Positions 9,601 to 19,465 are shown, counted from the stretch's first letter. The stretch is DNA of 64,000 nucleotides from Staphylococcus coagulans (GCF_002901995.1 NZ_PPQN01000010.1:1-64000); one strand, 5' to 3'. Notes: generated by a model not told the origin, from the sequence alone. Numbers and translations are program-made.

Positions 9601-11998
9601 TCTTCTCAACCCTTTCGTATCCATTTTTGTGTTTCGCACGTAATTTAATTAATGTATAAATCCCCATACCAGCAATACCGAGCACAGAAGATTCAAATAA
9701 TGTATCGGTACCACGGAAGTCTACAAGTATAACGTTGACCATGTTCTTACCTTGTGCCAAGTCATACACATGTGCTTTATAAAAAGCACTAATAGATTCA
9801 AAATGACGATTACCGTATGCAATCAAGCCAAGGATAGTGACCACAGCACCGACCCCAATAGAGATAATTGCATTACCGACTTTGTATCTCACTGACTCAT
9901 TGTAGCGACTCATATTTGGTAAGTGATAGAAACAAAGTAAGAAGAGTGCTGTTGAAATCGTTTCAACTACAAATTGTGTTAATGCTAAGTCTGGTGCATT
10001 AAAGAAAATAAAGAATATCGCCATAGAATAACCGACAGCACTTAACATAATGATGCTAAAGAGTCGTGATCTAGCAAAGATAATCATGACTGCAGCAATA
10101 ACAATCGTCACCACTGAAATAAACTCGTAAGGTCTAATAGGTGAGACTTTCACAAAATCAAAAGAAAATGGTAACGATACGAGTGTGATGAAAGTCAAGA
10201 GAATCATTGTTGAAAAAATAATGACTAGGTTATTACGGTTGAAGCCTGTCATATAAGTGCGTGTAATTTGAGTCGCATAATATGGTGTATAACGACCTGT
10301 TTGATCGTACCAGTGGTTTAATGTGAACCATTTAGGTATACGTCTCAACACAGGTGCCCAAGAGTTGAATGTGAGTAATAAGCCAGCGCCGACAATATAA
10401 ATCACTAGCGTTGATAGAAATGCTGGTGTGAAGCCATGCCATAAGTGGAATGTGGCTTCAACTTTATCAACATTGGCAATAGATTGAACAGCGGGTTCAA
10501 CTAATGGAGAAGACACAATACTTGGGAATAAACCAAACAATATCACTAATGTAGATAAAATAATTGGTGGAATATTCATCAGAATAGGTGCTTCATGTGC
10601 TTTATTAGGCAATGCATCAGGATGATGTTGTCCTAAAAAGATTTCAGAAATAAATTTGAATGAATAAACAAAAGTAAAAATACTTCCGACGACTGCCACA
10701 ATTGGAATTAAAATACCAATTGTATTCAAACTAAATAGTGATGCATGTGTAACACCAATCATTGCTTCTAAAAATTGCTCTTTAGATAAGAAACCATTAA
10801 ATGGTGGTACACCAGCCATACTTAAAGAAGTAATGATGGAAAGCGTAAAGGAAATAGGCATAATCGTCATTAAGCCGCCCAATTTACGCGTATCTCTCGT
10901 ACCAGTTGCATGATCGACGGCACCTGTAATCATAAATAAAGCACCTTTAAAAGTTGCATGGTTGATTAAATGAAAAATCGCCGCACTGTAAGCGACAATG
11001 TACAACTTACTGTCGGCACCTTCAAAGTGATAGCTCACGGCACCCACCCCGAGCATCGCCATAATCATACCTAATTGGGAAACAGTCGAAAATGCCAAAA
11101 TCCCTTTAAGATCTTGTTGCTTAGTCGCATTCAGTGATGCCCAAAATAAGGTCACTAAACCGAATAGCGTCACAGTCCATATCCAACCTTGTGACACAGC
11201 AAAAATCGGTGTTAAGCGAGCTACAAGATAAATTCCTGCTTTTACCATTGTTGCCGAGTGAAGATAAGCGCTGACTGGTGTCGGTGCTTCCATCGCATCC
11301 GGTAACCAAATATAAAATGGAAACTGTGCAGATTTAGTCATTGCACCTATAATGACAAAAATCATTGCCAATATAAAAATAGGAGATGACTGAACTTGAT
11401 CGACATGCGCGATGATTTCACGAATACGCCATGTGCCTGAAGCAAGGTAAAGTAAAATAAAGCCCCCCAATAATGAAAGACCGCCAAAAACGGTAATCAT
11501 CATAGACTTCATTGCACCATATAATGATCTTTCTTTATGTCTCCAGAATGAAATTAATAGGAAACTTGAAAATGATGTTAATTCCCAAAAGAAATAAAGT
11601 ATGAGTAAATTGTCAGAAAGGACGACGCCTAACATCGCACTCATAAACATTAATAAATAGCAATAGAAGTTACCCAGTTGTTCAGACTGGCTTAAATAAC
11701 TAATTGAATATAGTACAACAAGACTCCCTATGCCAGTAATGAGCAAACTGAATAATAAGCCAAGGCCATCGACATAAACATCAAAGTTCATTCCGATTTG
11801 TGGCATCCAAGCAACTGATCGTTCAGTAAATTGCCCGGACATTGTTGGTTTAATATATGAAAAAAAGTAAACAAACAATACTACCGGTATAGGTAATACA
11901 AACCAACCTAGATGAATTCGTTTATAGAAACGATATAAGATTGGAATGAGTATTGCGAATATTAACGGTAAAAGGACCGCAATATGTAACCAACTCAT
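9581..11998 (-). CDS. mnhA: Mrp-type Na+/H+ antiporter subunit MnhA
   Basis: First and largest gene of the operon, 805 residues. The N-terminal two thirds is a NuoL-like proton-translocating module, with [17 protein letters not shown] (helix 5 Glu) and [24 protein letters not shown] (helix 7 Lys and the following WLPDAM). The C-terminal third adds the MrpA-specific domain ([13 protein letters not shown]-like [13 protein letters not shown]). The ATG at 11998 has CCTCC (complement of GGAGG) 7 bases upstream and matches the S. aureus start; the open frame extends to 12067 without a ribosome binding site. Role: Na+/H+ exchange, pH homeostasis and salt tolerance. Confidence 0.95.
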   Translation of the reverse strand: MSWLHIAVLLPLIFAILIPILYRFYKRIHLGWFVLPIPVVLFVYFFSYIKPTMSGQFTERSVAWMPQIGMNFDVYVDGLGLLFSLLITGIGSLVVLYSISYLSQSEQLGNFYCYLLMFMSAMLGVVLSDNLLILYFFWELTSFSSFLLISFWRHKERSLYGAMKSMMITVFGGLSLLGGFILLYLASGTWRIREIIAHVDQVQSSPIFILAMIFVIIGAMTKSAQFPFYIWLPDAMEAPTPVSAYLHSATMVKAGIYLVARLTPIFAVSQGWIWTVTLFGLVTLFWASLNATKQQDLKGILAFSTVSQLGMIMAMLGVGAVSYHFEGADSKLYIVAYSAAIFHLINHATFKGALFMITGAVDHATGTRDTRKLGGLMTIMPISFTLSIITSLSMAGVPPFNGFLSKEQFLEAMIGVTHASLFSLNTIGILIPIVAVVGSIFTFVYSFKFISEIFLGQHHPDALPNKAHEAPILMNIPPIILSTLVILFGLFPSIVSSPLVEPAVQSIANVDKVEATFHLWHGFTPAFLSTLVIYIVGAGLLLTFNSWAPVLRRIPKWFTLNHWYDQTGRYTPYYATQITRTYMTGFNRNNLVIIFSTMILLTFITLVSLPFSFDFVKVSPIRPYEFISVVTIVIAAVMIIFARSRLFSIIMLSAVGYSMAIFFIFFNAPDLALTQFVVETISTALFLLCFYHLPNMSRYNESVRYKVGNAIISIGVGAVVTILGLIAYGNRHFESISAFYKAHVYDLAQGKNMVNVILVDFRGTDTLFESSVLGIAGMGIYTLIKLRAKHKNGYERVEKIEQTEK

Positions 11999-12034
11999 AG
12001 ATTGACCTCCTTTTAAAAAAACTACGATAAGAAT

Positions 12035-12063
12035 ATTATACATGATTATGAAACTTGTGAAAA
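12035..12063 (-). promoter_or_regulatory. Candidate mnh operon promoter
   Basis: On the minus strand a perfect -10 TATAAT (12035-12040) lies about 37 bases upstream of the mnhA start codon. The -35 at 17-base spacing (about TTTTCA) is poor, so recognition may rely on the TG directly before the -10 or on an activator. Confidence 0.4.
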
Positions 12064-12127
12064 ACATGGCAGACCAATGGTTGGCTTGATTTTCATATCC
12101 TTTTAAATAAGAAGAAACCCGTCTATA

Positions 12128-12508
12128 TTAAACAAAATTTATTTTATACTGACGTGAATAATCGTTCTTTAAACGTGTTAAACAATCTAAAGATGCATGC
12201 GCATAAGCGGTATCCAATTCACTGAGTTGCGTTTCCAAGTTAGTGATTGCACGTTGTAATGTTACGGTGTAGTCTTCAACCTCTCCGTCAAAAGGTTTCA
12301 ATCGACTTTGAGGTGTGTATCTTTTTTCGTACAAACTTAAAGCTTTACGCTCGTGGAAAAATACACCTTCCACTTCATTCGGATGATGAAGGTCACCTTG
12401 TTTAGGATGTTTAATAACTTGTAATACTTGAACTAAACATTGGTCTGAGCCTTCTTCAACAATTTCTACAACATAAACCCCCGTTTTGTGAGCAAATCGG
12501 TAAAGCAT
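12128..12508 (-). CDS. kapB: KapB-family kinase-associated protein
   Basis: 126-residue soluble protein. The pattern YRFAHKTGVYVVEIVEE...VQVLQVIKHPKQGDLHHPNEVEGVFFHERKALSLYEK is the KapB family; B. subtilis KapB is described as a lipoprotein that affects KinB and sporulation. Staphylococci do not sporulate, and this protein has no signal peptide or lipobox, so that role does not carry over and its job here is unknown. The ATG at 12508 is preferred over an in-frame TTG at 12529 because GAGAGGATGG lies between them at good spacing. It is divergent from ppiB and lies downstream of nothing; it is probably monocistronic. Confidence 0.8.
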   Translation of the reverse strand: MLYRFAHKTGVYVVEIVEEGSDQCLVQVLQVIKHPKQGDLHHPNEVEGVFFHERKALSLYEKRYTPQSRLKPFDGEVEDYTVTLQRAITNLETQLSELDTAYAHASLDCLTRLKNDYSRQYKINFV

Positions 12509-12580
12509 GATAATTCCATCCTCTCTCAAATATGTTAAAATGATACGTATATATCAGTTTATCACGAATGGAGTATGAAA

Positions 12581-13174
12581 ATGACTAACTATCCACAATT
12601 GACAAAAGAAATACAAGAAAACGAAATTAAAGTTGTAATGCATACAAACAAAGGAGATATGACATTAAAACTATTTCCAGACATTGCACCTAAAACAGTG
12701 AAAAACTTCATTGAATTAGCACAAAAAGGCTATTACGATGGTATCACTTTCCACCGTGTCATTAATGACTTTATGATTCAAGGTGGAGACCCTACTGGAA
12801 CAGGTATGGGTGGCGAAAGTATTTATGGTGGACCATTTGAAGATGAGTTCTCTATGAATGCATTTAACCTTTATGGTGCATTATCAATGGCGAATGCAGG
12901 ACCAGGTACAAACGGCTCTCAATTTTTCATTGTACAAATGAAAGAACTTCCAGCTCAAATGGCGAGTCAACTTGAAGATGGCGGTTGGCCAAAAGAAATT
13001 GCTGAAGCCTATAAAGAAAAAGGAGGTACACCTTGGTTGGATCAAAAACATACTGTTTTTGGACAACTTGTTGAAGGTGAAGCGACTTTAGAAGATATCG
13101 CAAATGTAAAAGTGGGTGCACAAGACAAACCTGTTTATGACGTTGTGATTGAATCTATCGATGTTGAAGAATAA
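12581..13174 (+). CDS. ppiB: Cyclophilin-type peptidyl-prolyl cis-trans isomerase
   Basis: Catalyses cis-trans isomerisation of Xaa-Pro bonds; in S. aureus PpiB assists folding of secreted nuclease. Cyclophilin motifs are present in order: [22 protein letters not shown] (catalytic Arg and the Gln-containing loop), [19 protein letters not shown] and [10 protein letters not shown]. Length is 197 residues when started at the ATG at 12581, which has ATGGAG 7 bases upstream; the ATG two codons earlier is too close to that Shine-Dalgarno. No signal peptide, so cytosolic. Confidence 0.95.
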   Translation: MTNYPQLTKEIQENEIKVVMHTNKGDMTLKLFPDIAPKTVKNFIELAQKGYYDGITFHRVINDFMIQGGDPTGTGMGGESIYGGPFEDEFSMNAFNLYGALSMANAGPGTNGSQFFIVQMKELPAQMASQLEDGGWPKEIAEAYKEKGGTPWLDQKHTVFGQLVEGEATLEDIANVKVGAQDKPVYDVVIESIDVEE

Positions 13175-13177
13175 TTC

Positions 13178-13354
13178 ATGAATAGGGATCATCATGTGGT
13201 AAATAATGATTTGAATATTCGATTTTATCATTATTTAGCGGATTTAAACACTTCACAATTTGATGACCCAACAATGGTAGAAGCAGAAGTTAACGAAATG
13301 ATGGTTGCAGTACATCAAATGGGTGAGGCAGAACTCGTTGCAAAAGCGTTTTGA
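13178..13354 (+). CDS. Small acidic ORF downstream of ppiB (58 aa)
   Basis: Begins three bases after the ppiB stop: ATG at 13178, 58 codons, TGA at 13352-13354. The product is acidic and soluble, reading MNRDHHVVNNDLNIRFYHYL at the start and ending in HQMGEAELVAKAF. It has ordinary residue composition, which is unlike noise. No strong Shine-Dalgarno is seen; the ppiB 3' end could provide coupled translation. I have a vague memory of a similarly sized hypothetical protein after ppiB in S. aureus, not verified. Function unknown. Confidence 0.5.
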   Translation: MNRDHHVVNNDLNIRFYHYLADLNTSQFDDPTMVEAEVNEMMVAVHQMGEAELVAKAF

Positions 13355-13463
13355 CAGATTTATTAACTTTCTTTTGTTGAAACGTTCCTGTATGATGTTT
13401 GTTTGGTGAATCGACAGCAGCAGTCAACATGAAAATAGAATGTAGTATTTCATAAAGAATAGT

Positions 13464-13506
13464 AAAGTCGGTAAAAATCGAAAGTGGTTTTTATCGACTT
13501 TTTCTT
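13464..13506 (+). terminator. Terminator downstream of ppiB and the small ORF
   Basis: AAAGTCGGTAAAAATC (from 13464) pairs with GGTTTTTATCGACTTT (to about 13501) around GAAAGT, followed by a T run. A 36-base AT-rich tail precedes the fmdA promoter region. Confidence 0.7.
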
Positions 13507-13576
13507 TGTTGAGCAAATAGTGTGTATAGAATGTGATTTAATTCAATGGCTAAAATAGTGTACTTTTTAATTTTTA

Positions 13577-13613
13577 TGGTAAAATAATCTTAAATGACGG
13601 AAGATTCTGTCAT
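13577..13613 (+). promoter_or_regulatory. Candidate extended -10 promoter and palindromic operator of fmdA
   Basis: TGGTAAAAT (13577-13585) fits an extended -10 element. Just downstream, 13594-13613 is a 20-base palindrome, ATGACGGAAG/ATTCTGTCAT, with 8 of 10 pairs matching, placed between the likely transcription start and the GGAGGG of fmdA. That is a plausible repressor site; the regulator is unknown. Confidence 0.4.
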
Positions 13614-13637
13614 ATTCAATCAATGGAGGGATTTGTC

Positions 13638-14828
13638 ATGCCGAAAAAGCTATTTAGTATTGATTTGAGTAAGAAAATGGATCAACAAGCACAACCTGGA
13701 CACAATCGCTGGCACCCAGATATTCCAGCAGCGTTTTCAGTTGAGCCAGGTGAAGCGTTTCGTATGGAATGTTTAGACTGGACAGATGGGCAAATTTCAA
13801 ATAATGATGATCCTAGTGATATTAAATATGTGAATCTTAACCGTGTTCATGTTTTAAGTGGTCCCGTTTATGTAAACAATGTCGAGCCAGGTGATTTGTT
13901 AGTCGTTGATATCTTGGATGTGGGGGCTTTCCCAGAACACGAATGGGGATTTAACGGTATTTTTGACAAGACAAATGGGGGCAGTTTTTTAGTCGATCAT
14001 TATCCGAATGCACAGAAATCGATTTGGGACTTCCAAGGTATTTTTGCTTCAAGCAGACACGTACCTGGTGTTGAATTTGCAGGTGTTATTCATCCTGGTT
14101 TAATTGGTGTTGCACCTTCTCACGACATGCTAGCAGAGTGGAATAAAAGAGAACGAGCACTTGTGGATACTGACCCGAGTCGAGAGCCACCGCTTGCGAA
14201 TTTACCGACTGAAGATGCGGTGGTACTTGGCACTTTAAAAGGGAAGGACTTTGATCGCATTGCTAAAGAAGGGGCGCGTACAGTACCACCACGTGAAAAC
14301 GGTGGGAATTGTGATATTAAAAACTTATCGAAAGGTTCGAGAATATATTTTCCAGTATACGTTAAAGGTGCAAAATTATCAGTAGGTGACTTGCATTTTT
14401 CACAAGGAGACGGTGAAATTACATTTTGTGGCGGTATCGAGATGCCTGGGTGGATTGATTTAAGAGTGAATGTGATTAAAGGGGGCATGGAAAAGTATCA
14501 AATTAAGAAGAATCCAGCGTTTAACCCAAGCCCTGTGCTACCGAACTACTCGGACTATATAGTGTTTGAAGGCATTTCGGTCAATGAATTTTCAGGAAAG
14601 CAAACATATTTAGATGCTAATACAGCTTATCGCAACGCTTGCTTGAATGCGATCGAATTTTTAAAAGCACGTGGCTTTACAGGTGAGCAAGCATACATGT
14701 TACTCGGGTCAGCGCCCGTGCAAGGAACTGTTGGAGGCATTGTTGACGTTCCCAATGCATGCTGTACGATAGCCATACCACGAGAAATTTTTAAACCAGG
14801 CGTCTTGCCAGAGAAGGATGAATTCTAA
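13638..14828 (+). CDS. fmdA: Formamidase/acetamidase family enzyme (FmdA)
   Basis: 396-residue protein of the FmdA_AmdA family, which hydrolyses formamide (or short amides) to the acid plus ammonia. Family blocks include GPVYVNNVEPGDLLVVDILDV near residue 78, FAGVIHPGLIGVAPSH near 150, the GGNCDIKNLSKGSRIYFPVYV segment near 223 and AYMLLGSAPVQGTVGGIVDVPNACCT near the C-terminus. The ATG at 13638 is chosen because GGAGGG lies 7 bases upstream; an in-frame ATG at 13623 precedes that site. The stop overlaps the fmdB start (TAATG). It may supply nitrogen from amides; no amide transporter is adjacent. Confidence 0.85.
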   Translation: MPKKLFSIDLSKKMDQQAQPGHNRWHPDIPAAFSVEPGEAFRMECLDWTDGQISNNDDPSDIKYVNLNRVHVLSGPVYVNNVEPGDLLVVDILDVGAFPEHEWGFNGIFDKTNGGSFLVDHYPNAQKSIWDFQGIFASSRHVPGVEFAGVIHPGLIGVAPSHDMLAEWNKRERALVDTDPSREPPLANLPTEDAVVLGTLKGKDFDRIAKEGARTVPPRENGGNCDIKNLSKGSRIYFPVYVKGAKLSVGDLHFSQGDGEITFCGGIEMPGWIDLRVNVIKGGMEKYQIKKNPAFNPSPVLPNYSDYIVFEGISVNEFSGKQTYLDANTAYRNACLNAIEFLKARGFTGEQAYMLLGSAPVQGTVGGIVDVPNACCTIAIPREIFKPGVLPEKDEF

Positions 14829-15094
14829 TGCCAAATTATTCCTATACATGTACGAACTGTGGTACGTTTACGATTCGGCAACACATTTCAGAGCAGCATG
14901 AAACTGCGCCATGTCCGTCGTGTCGGCAAATCGCAAAGCGAGAATTTGTCGTCTTTCAAACGTACAAAATAAATGCCAATGTTAAACAACGTATTGAAAA
15001 AGGTCAACAACCGCGTCTTGTCAAAAAAGAAGATTTGCCTAAAAAAATAACTCAATCACCACAAGTTACACGACCATGGATGGCAGGACATTAA
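14828..15094 (+). CDS. fmdB: FmdB-family zinc-ribbon protein
   Basis: 88 residues. The N-terminal 40 residues form a zinc ribbon with CTNC and CPSC pairs (residues 8-11 and 29-32), the typical FmdB/CxxC_CxxC_SSSS domain; the rest is basic and probably flexible, ending in RPWMAGH. In Methylophilus methylotrophus FmdB was proposed to regulate the formamide cluster, but biochemical evidence is thin and a direct role with FmdA is also possible. It is translationally coupled to fmdA by a one-base stop/start overlap, so the two act together. Confidence 0.8.
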   Translation: MPNYSYTCTNCGTFTIRQHISEQHETAPCPSCRQIAKREFVVFQTYKINANVKQRIEKGQQPRLVKKEDLPKKITQSPQVTRPWMAGH

Positions 15095-15113
15095 AAATAA
15101 TATGAAATAACAC

Positions 15114-15145
15114 AAAAAAGAGACGGGAAGTCACTCCCCGTCTCT
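15114..15145 (-). terminator. cspA terminator, facing fmdB
   Basis: AGAGACGGG (15119-15127) pairs with CCCGTCTCT (15137-15145). On the minus strand the hairpin is followed by a T run (A-run at 15114-15118 on plus), so it terminates cspA; it may also stop fmdB less efficiently. Confidence 0.8.
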
Positions 15146-15165
15146 TCTATATATAAAGGTTTAAA

Positions 15166-15366
15166 TTACATTTTAACAACGTTCGCCGCTTGTGCGCCAC
15201 GTTCGCCTTCAACGATATCAAAGTCTACACTTTGACCTTCTTCTAAAGTTTTGTAACCATCTCCAACGATTGCTGAGAAGTGTACAAATACGTCGTCTCC
15301 ATTTTCTCTTTCAATGAAGCCGAAACCTTTTTCTGAGTTAAACCATTTTACTGTACCGTTATTCAT
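15166..15366 (-). CDS. cspA: Major cold-shock protein CspA
   Basis: 66-residue single cold-shock domain that binds single-stranded RNA/DNA and melts secondary structure. Both RNP motifs are intact: [13 protein letters not shown] (RNP1, about residues 7-19) and DVFVHFSAI (RNP2, about 25-33). The start at 15366 has GGAGGT about 8 bases upstream and gives the standard length; the frame is open further upstream but without homology. A long leader and its own promoter lie upstream. Confidence 0.97.
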   Translation of the reverse strand: MNNGTVKWFNSEKGFGFIERENGDDVFVHFSAIVGDGYKTLEEGQSVDFDIVEGERGAQAANVVKM

Positions 15367-15513
15367 AAAGAATACCTCCAAGTGCTTTTGCACAAATATT
15401 TGCAATAAATTGATTGATTAAAAAAGAGGATATTCTAAAAAATACACTACAATTAAATTCAAGATCTTTTATTACGTGGTATTAACTATACACGTGGTTA
15501 TCAATAAAGTAAA
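15367..15513 (-). promoter_or_regulatory. cspA promoter and long 5' leader
   Basis: Minus-strand -35 TTTACT (15508-15513) and -10 TATAGT (15485-15490) are spaced by 17 bases, placing the transcript start about 110 bases before the start codon. Long structured leaders are known thermo-regulatory elements of csp mRNAs. Two direct copies of ACGTGGT (15474-15480 and 15492-15498 on plus) flank the -10. The remaining bases up to 15690 hold no gene that I can support. Confidence 0.5.
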
Positions 15514-15690
15514 GCTTTTATTTTTTAAAATTTAAAAATAGAGGTTAAGAAAGCAAGTGTATCTAAGGAAAAGGCTTTAAAAATGGAAGTACATACACCA
15601 CATAGATTTGAAGAGATGAGCACCTCTGTATAGCAACTAGTGGTATAAGTAGGGAATGGTTTTTATGAATCAAACCGGTAAAAAAATAGA

Positions 15691-15730
15691 AAACCGATAT
15701 ACAAGTCTCGCTTATACATCGGTTTTTGAT
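15691..15730. terminator. Terminator after the S1-domain gene, probably bidirectional
   Basis: AAACCGAT (15691-15698) pairs with ATCGGTTT (15718-15725), extended by a partly paired TATA-rich interior. On the minus strand it is followed by TCTATTTTTTT, right after the S1-gene stop; on plus it ends in TTTTTG. Confidence 0.65.
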
Positions 15731-16119
15731 TATTTTGATTCATATTGCATTCTTTTTTTTGACTGTTTCACCCAATAAGGCAAGCGTTCTTCTAAAGTCT
15801 GAAACCCATATTTCTCAGTTTCCTGAATTTCATCCAATACTGAATATTTTCCTTTTCTACGCTCATAATTTTTAAAGTAATCATTATCTTTAAGTGATAA
15901 ATTTAGCTTTCCATTACTATCAATGGAAATGATTTTTGCTTTCACAATTTGACCAGGTGATAAAAGCTTTTTTAAATTATGCACATAATCATCCATAATT
16001 TCGGATATATGAATAAGTCCTTCAGTACTGTCAGGGGTCTCAACGAAAGCGCCGTAGGGTTGTATACCAGTCACACGCACTTTGACATGTTGTCCAACAC
16101 GATACTGTCTTTTCAACAT
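15730..16119 (-). CDS. S1-domain RNA-binding protein (YugI/GSP13-like)
   Basis: 129 residues. Residues 1-75 form one S1 (OB-fold) RNA-binding domain: YRVGQHVKVRVTGIQPYGAFVE...GLIHISEIMDDYV...VKAKIISIDSNGKLNLSLKD. The C-terminal 50 residues are basic and charged. This architecture is that of B. subtilis YugI (general stress protein 13), found associated with ribosomes. Expected role: RNA or ribosome binding under stress. Preceded by a weak purine-rich site (AAGGGGTTATG). Monocistronic, between divergent or convergent neighbours. Confidence 0.85.
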   Translation of the reverse strand: MLKRQYRVGQHVKVRVTGIQPYGAFVETPDSTEGLIHISEIMDDYVHNLKKLLSPGQIVKAKIISIDSNGKLNLSLKDNDYFKNYERRKGKYSVLDEIQETEKYGFQTLEERLPYWVKQSKKRMQYESK

Positions 16120-16546
16120 TCATAACCCCTTATTGAATTGATATTAACAGTTTAATCATAGCATACATTTTTCTAATATCCTAACTATTCGGTGCAAGAC
16201 TGACTCTTTCTAGTCATTTCATACGCATCTCTGTCTTCAATAATAAAATATTGAACGATATTTGATGTGTGTTATGCCATATTCGTGAAGCTTTGTAAGA
16301 GGACTGGAGTTGTATATCGGATAGTTGCAAACGACGTTTCATCCACGCTATAATGCAAGTGAATGAAAGCGCTTAACATTTACTTAAAAACATCTCTCTG
16401 TTCATTGAAAGGTGTGTTTTTAAAGTGAGATTAAGTGATCGTTTTTTTATGAATGGTTTGGTTAAAGATTTTCTTTTACAAACAGATACTTCATATGTCA
16501 TGATATATGTAAGGGCTTTCTAAAATAAACAAAGGAGGATTTTTGA
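16120..16546 (+). promoter_or_regulatory. rocA upstream region: promoter and CcpA-like site
   Basis: TTGCAA (16325-16330) and TATAAT (16349-16354) with 18-base spacing form a good SigA promoter. Immediately downstream, TGAAAGCGCTTAACA (16364-16378) resembles a cre site (TGWAANCGNTNWCA) but carries one extra base in the right half. That position suits CcpA road-block repression. A weak hairpin (16382-16423) and a 24-codon ORF from the ATG at 16450 (longer from a GTG) lie in the leader. The remainder of the 427 bases shows nothing further. Confidence 0.5.
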
Positions 16547-18091
16547 ATGATTCCATATCAACATGAACCATTTACAGATTTCACTAAAGAAGAAAATCGT
16601 GAGGCATATTTTCGAGCATTAGAAAAGGTGGAAAGTGAACTTGGTAATGAGTATCCATTAATCATTGGAGGAGAACGTGTTTTTACAGAAGAAAAAACAC
16701 GTGTTTACAACCCTTCTAATCGCGAAGAAACAATCGGTTACGTGTCTAAAGCTTCACAAGCGCATGCAGAAAAAGCATTAGAAGCAGCAAAAGAAGCGTT
16801 CAAAACTTGGAGAACTGTAGACCCTAAAGTGCGTGCAAATATTTTATTCAGAGCTGCAGAGATTACACGTAAACGTAAACACGAATTTTCTGCATTACTT
16901 TCTAAAGAGGGCGGTAAGCCTTGGAAAGAAGCGGATGCAGATACAGCAGAAGCGATTGACTTCATGGAATACTATGGTCGACAAATGCTTGAATTAAAAG
17001 ATGGCAAGCATGTTCATAGTCGTCCAGGTGAATACAATCAATTTGATTATTTACCGGTGGGTGTCAGTGTCGTGATTTCGCCATGGAATTTTGCATATGC
17101 TATTATGGCGGGGACAACTTCAGCGCCAATTGTAACAGGAAATACCGTATTGCTGAAGCCTTCATCCAATACACCTATTATCTCCTATAAATTTATGGAA
17201 GTTCTTGAAGAAGCAGGTTTACCAAAAGGGGTAGTTAACTGGATTCCTGGTTCATCAAGCGAGATTGGAGATTTCTTGATTGAAAATAAAGATGTGGGCT
17301 TGATTTCATTCACAGGTTCTAAAAATGTAGGTAAAGAAATTATTCAAAAAGCAGCTGTGATACAAGAAGGACAAAATCATATTAAACGTGTAATTGCTGA
17401 AATGGGTGGTAAAGACGCCATTGTAGTTGATAACGAAGCCGACTTACAAATTGCGACAGATGCTATTGTTTATTCTGCGTTTGGCTTCTCAGGTCAAAAA
17501 TGTTCAGCATGTTCTCGTGTCATTGCACATCAAGATATTTACGATGAGCTGTTAGAACGTGTTAAAGAAGCAGCAGAAAAGATTAAAGTAGGTAATGCTG
17601 CAGAACCAGACACTTATGTTGGGCCTGTTATCGATCAAAAATCATTAGATAAAATTAAAAAATATATCGAAATTGGTAAAGAAGAAGGACGTATCGTAAC
17701 AGGCGGTAATACAGATGAAGAAAAAGGTAATTTTGTTTATCCAACGATTATTGCTGATTTAGATCCTAATTCACGTATCATGCAAGAAGAAATTTTTGGA
17801 CCTGTCGTTGGTTTTACAAAAGTAAAAGATTTTGATGAGGCTATTCAAGTTGCCAATGATACAGAATATGGCTTAACAGGTGGCGTCATTTCAAATAACC
17901 GTATGAAACTAGAGCAAGCACGACGTGACTTCATGGTTGGTAACTTGTACTTTAACCGTGGTTGTACAGGTGCGGTTGTCGGCTATCAACCGTTTGGCGG
18001 CTTTAAAATGTCAGGAACAGATTCTAAAGCAGGCGGACCAGATTATTTAGTCTTACACATGCAAGGTCGTTCAGTTTCAGAACATCTCTAA
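16547..18091 (+). CDS. rocA: L-glutamate gamma-semialdehyde (P5C) dehydrogenase
   Basis: Oxidises glutamate semialdehyde/pyrroline-5-carboxylate to glutamate with NAD+, the second step of proline and ornithine catabolism. 514 residues, the normal RocA/PruA-type length. Catalytic Cys319 lies in [11 protein letters not shown] and Glu285 in AEMGGKDA; the NAD-binding GSKNVGKEI segment and the C-terminal [18 protein letters not shown] are conserved. AAAGGAGG gives a strong start. rocD follows, so ornithine can be taken through the semialdehyde to glutamate by adjacent gene products. Confidence 0.95.
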   Translation: MIPYQHEPFTDFTKEENREAYFRALEKVESELGNEYPLIIGGERVFTEEKTRVYNPSNREETIGYVSKASQAHAEKALEAAKEAFKTWRTVDPKVRANILFRAAEITRKRKHEFSALLSKEGGKPWKEADADTAEAIDFMEYYGRQMLELKDGKHVHSRPGEYNQFDYLPVGVSVVISPWNFAYAIMAGTTSAPIVTGNTVLLKPSSNTPIISYKFMEVLEEAGLPKGVVNWIPGSSSEIGDFLIENKDVGLISFTGSKNVGKEIIQKAAVIQEGQNHIKRVIAEMGGKDAIVVDNEADLQIATDAIVYSAFGFSGQKCSACSRVIAHQDIYDELLERVKEAAEKIKVGNAAEPDTYVGPVIDQKSLDKIKKYIEIGKEEGRIVTGGNTDEEKGNFVYPTIIADLDPNSRIMQEEIFGPVVGFTKVKDFDEAIQVANDTEYGLTGGVISNNRMKLEQARRDFMVGNLYFNRGCTGAVVGYQPFGGFKMSGTDSKAGGPDYLVLHMQGRSVSEHL

Positions 18092-18142
18092 CATTTAATT
18101 AAATAACAAGGGTATGAAATCTAAAGAGGTTCATATCAACTG

Positions 18143-18218
18143 TAGGGTAAATCATTAAGAAAGACGTTCAAACCTTAGATATGAAAAGGCCATGAATGAC
18201 ATTTATCGATTTACCCTA
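18143..18218. repeat. 11-bp inverted repeat in the rocA-rocD gap
   Basis: TAGGGTAAATC (18143-18153) and GATTTACCCTA (18208-18218) are perfect reverse complements separated by 54 bases, with a further CATT/AATG pairing just inside. The element sits 48 bases before rocD. It is too long for a simple terminator and lacks a T run, so a processing site, leader structure or protein-bound loop are all possible. Confidence 0.45.
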
Positions 18219-18265
18219 TACTTTCATATAAAAAATTTCAGAATTGCAGAAAAGGGGGAGACGGC

Positions 18266-19465
18266 ATGAATACAAAATCTGAAAAAATTATCGAAAAAAC
18301 AAATCATTATGGTGCACACAACTATCTTCCTTTACCTATCGTGATTTCAGAAGCTGAAGGGGTTTGGGTTAAAGATCCTGAAGGTCATCGCTATATGGAC
18401 ATGCTAGCCGCATATTCAGCAGTGAATCAAGGACATAGACATCCTAAAATTATTCAAGCAGTAAAAGAACAAGCCGATAAAGTTACACTTGTGTCACGCG
18501 CATTTCACAGTGATAATTTAGGAGAATGGTATGAAAAAATATGCCAATTATCAGGTAAAGAAAAGGCATTACCTATGAATACCGGTGCAGAAGCAGTTGA
18601 AACCGCATTAAAAGCTGCACGACGTTGGGCTTATGAAGTCAAAGGGATTAAGCCAAATGAAGCGGAGATTATTGCGATGGAAGGGAATTTCCATGGTAGA
18701 ACAATGGCGCCAGTTTCTTTATCATCAGAAAAAGAATATCAGCGCGGGTATGGCCCGCTTTTAGAAGGTTTCCAAAATGTTGAATTTGGAAATATTGCAC
18801 AATTAAAAGCCGCGATCAATGAAAATACGGCAGCTGTATTAATTGAACCTATTCAAGGGGAAGCGGGTATTAATATTCCACCTGAAGGCTATTTAAAAGA
18901 AGTGAGAGCCTTATGTGATGAGCATAACGTTCTTTTTATTGCTGATGAAATTCAAGCAGGTTTAGGGCGAACTGGTAAATTGTTTGCGACAGACTGGGAC
19001 AATGTTAAACCAGATATTTATATTTTAGGTAAAGCATTAGGAGGCGGTGTTTTACCAATTTCGGTTGTATTAGCTGATAGCGAAGTGCTGGATGTCTTTA
19101 CACCAGGCTCACACGGTTCTACTTTTGGAGGCAATCCTTTAGCTTGTGCGGCTTCAATTGCTGCGCTAGATGTAATTATTGATGAAGACTTACCAGGTCG
19201 TTCACTAGAATTGGGAGAATACTTTAAAAAGGCATTACTTGAAATCAATCATCCAGCGATTAAAGAGGTGCGAGGACGTGGTTTATTTATAGGTATAGAA
19301 CTGCATGAAAATGCACGTCCGTATTGTGAAAGACTTAAAGAAGAGGGGCTGTTATGTAAGGAAACGCATGATACAGTGATTCGATTTGCACCGCCATTAG
19401 TAATTACAAAGGAAGAATTGGACTATGCCATTGAAAAAGTGAAAAAAGTGTTTTCTGAGGGATAA
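18266..19465 (+). CDS. rocD: Ornithine aminotransferase
   Basis: PLP-dependent class III aminotransferase converting ornithine and 2-oxoglutarate to glutamate semialdehyde and glutamate. 399 residues. Key features: [17 protein letters not shown] (phosphate-binding), [12 protein letters not shown], the cofactor-binding [13 protein letters not shown] near residue 230, the Schiff-base lysine K256 in [11 protein letters not shown], and [25 protein letters not shown] precedes the ATG. Lying between rocA and gudB, it feeds the RocA reaction. Confidence 0.95.
   Translation: MNTKSEKIIEKTNHYGAHNYLPLPIVISEAEGVWVKDPEGHRYMDMLAAYSAVNQGHRHPKIIQAVKEQADKVTLVSRAFHSDNLGEWYEKICQLSGKEKALPMNTGAEAVETALKAARRWAYEVKGIKPNEAEIIAMEGNFHGRTMAPVSLSSEKEYQRGYGPLLEGFQNVEFGNIAQLKAAINENTAAVLIEPIQGEAGINIPPEGYLKEVRALCDEHNVLFIADEIQAGLGRTGKLFATDWDNVKPDIYILGKALGGGVLPISVVLADSEVLDVFTPGSHGSTFGGNPLACAASIAALDVIIDEDLPGRSLELGEYFKKALLEINHPAIKEVRGRGLFIGIELHENARPYCERLKEEGLLCKETHDTVIRFAPPLVITKEELDYAIEKVKKVFSEG

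Noticed and set aside
16424-16522. Short ORF in the rocA leader (ends TSYVMIYVRAF) as a leader peptide
   Set aside because: No ribosome site, no regulatory codon run (Arg, Pro or Orn-related), and no coupled attenuator clear enough to support it.
18233-18247. CodY-like AAATTTCAGAATTGC before rocD
   Set aside because: About five mismatches to the 15-base motif, and it abuts the ribosome binding site; too weak to call.
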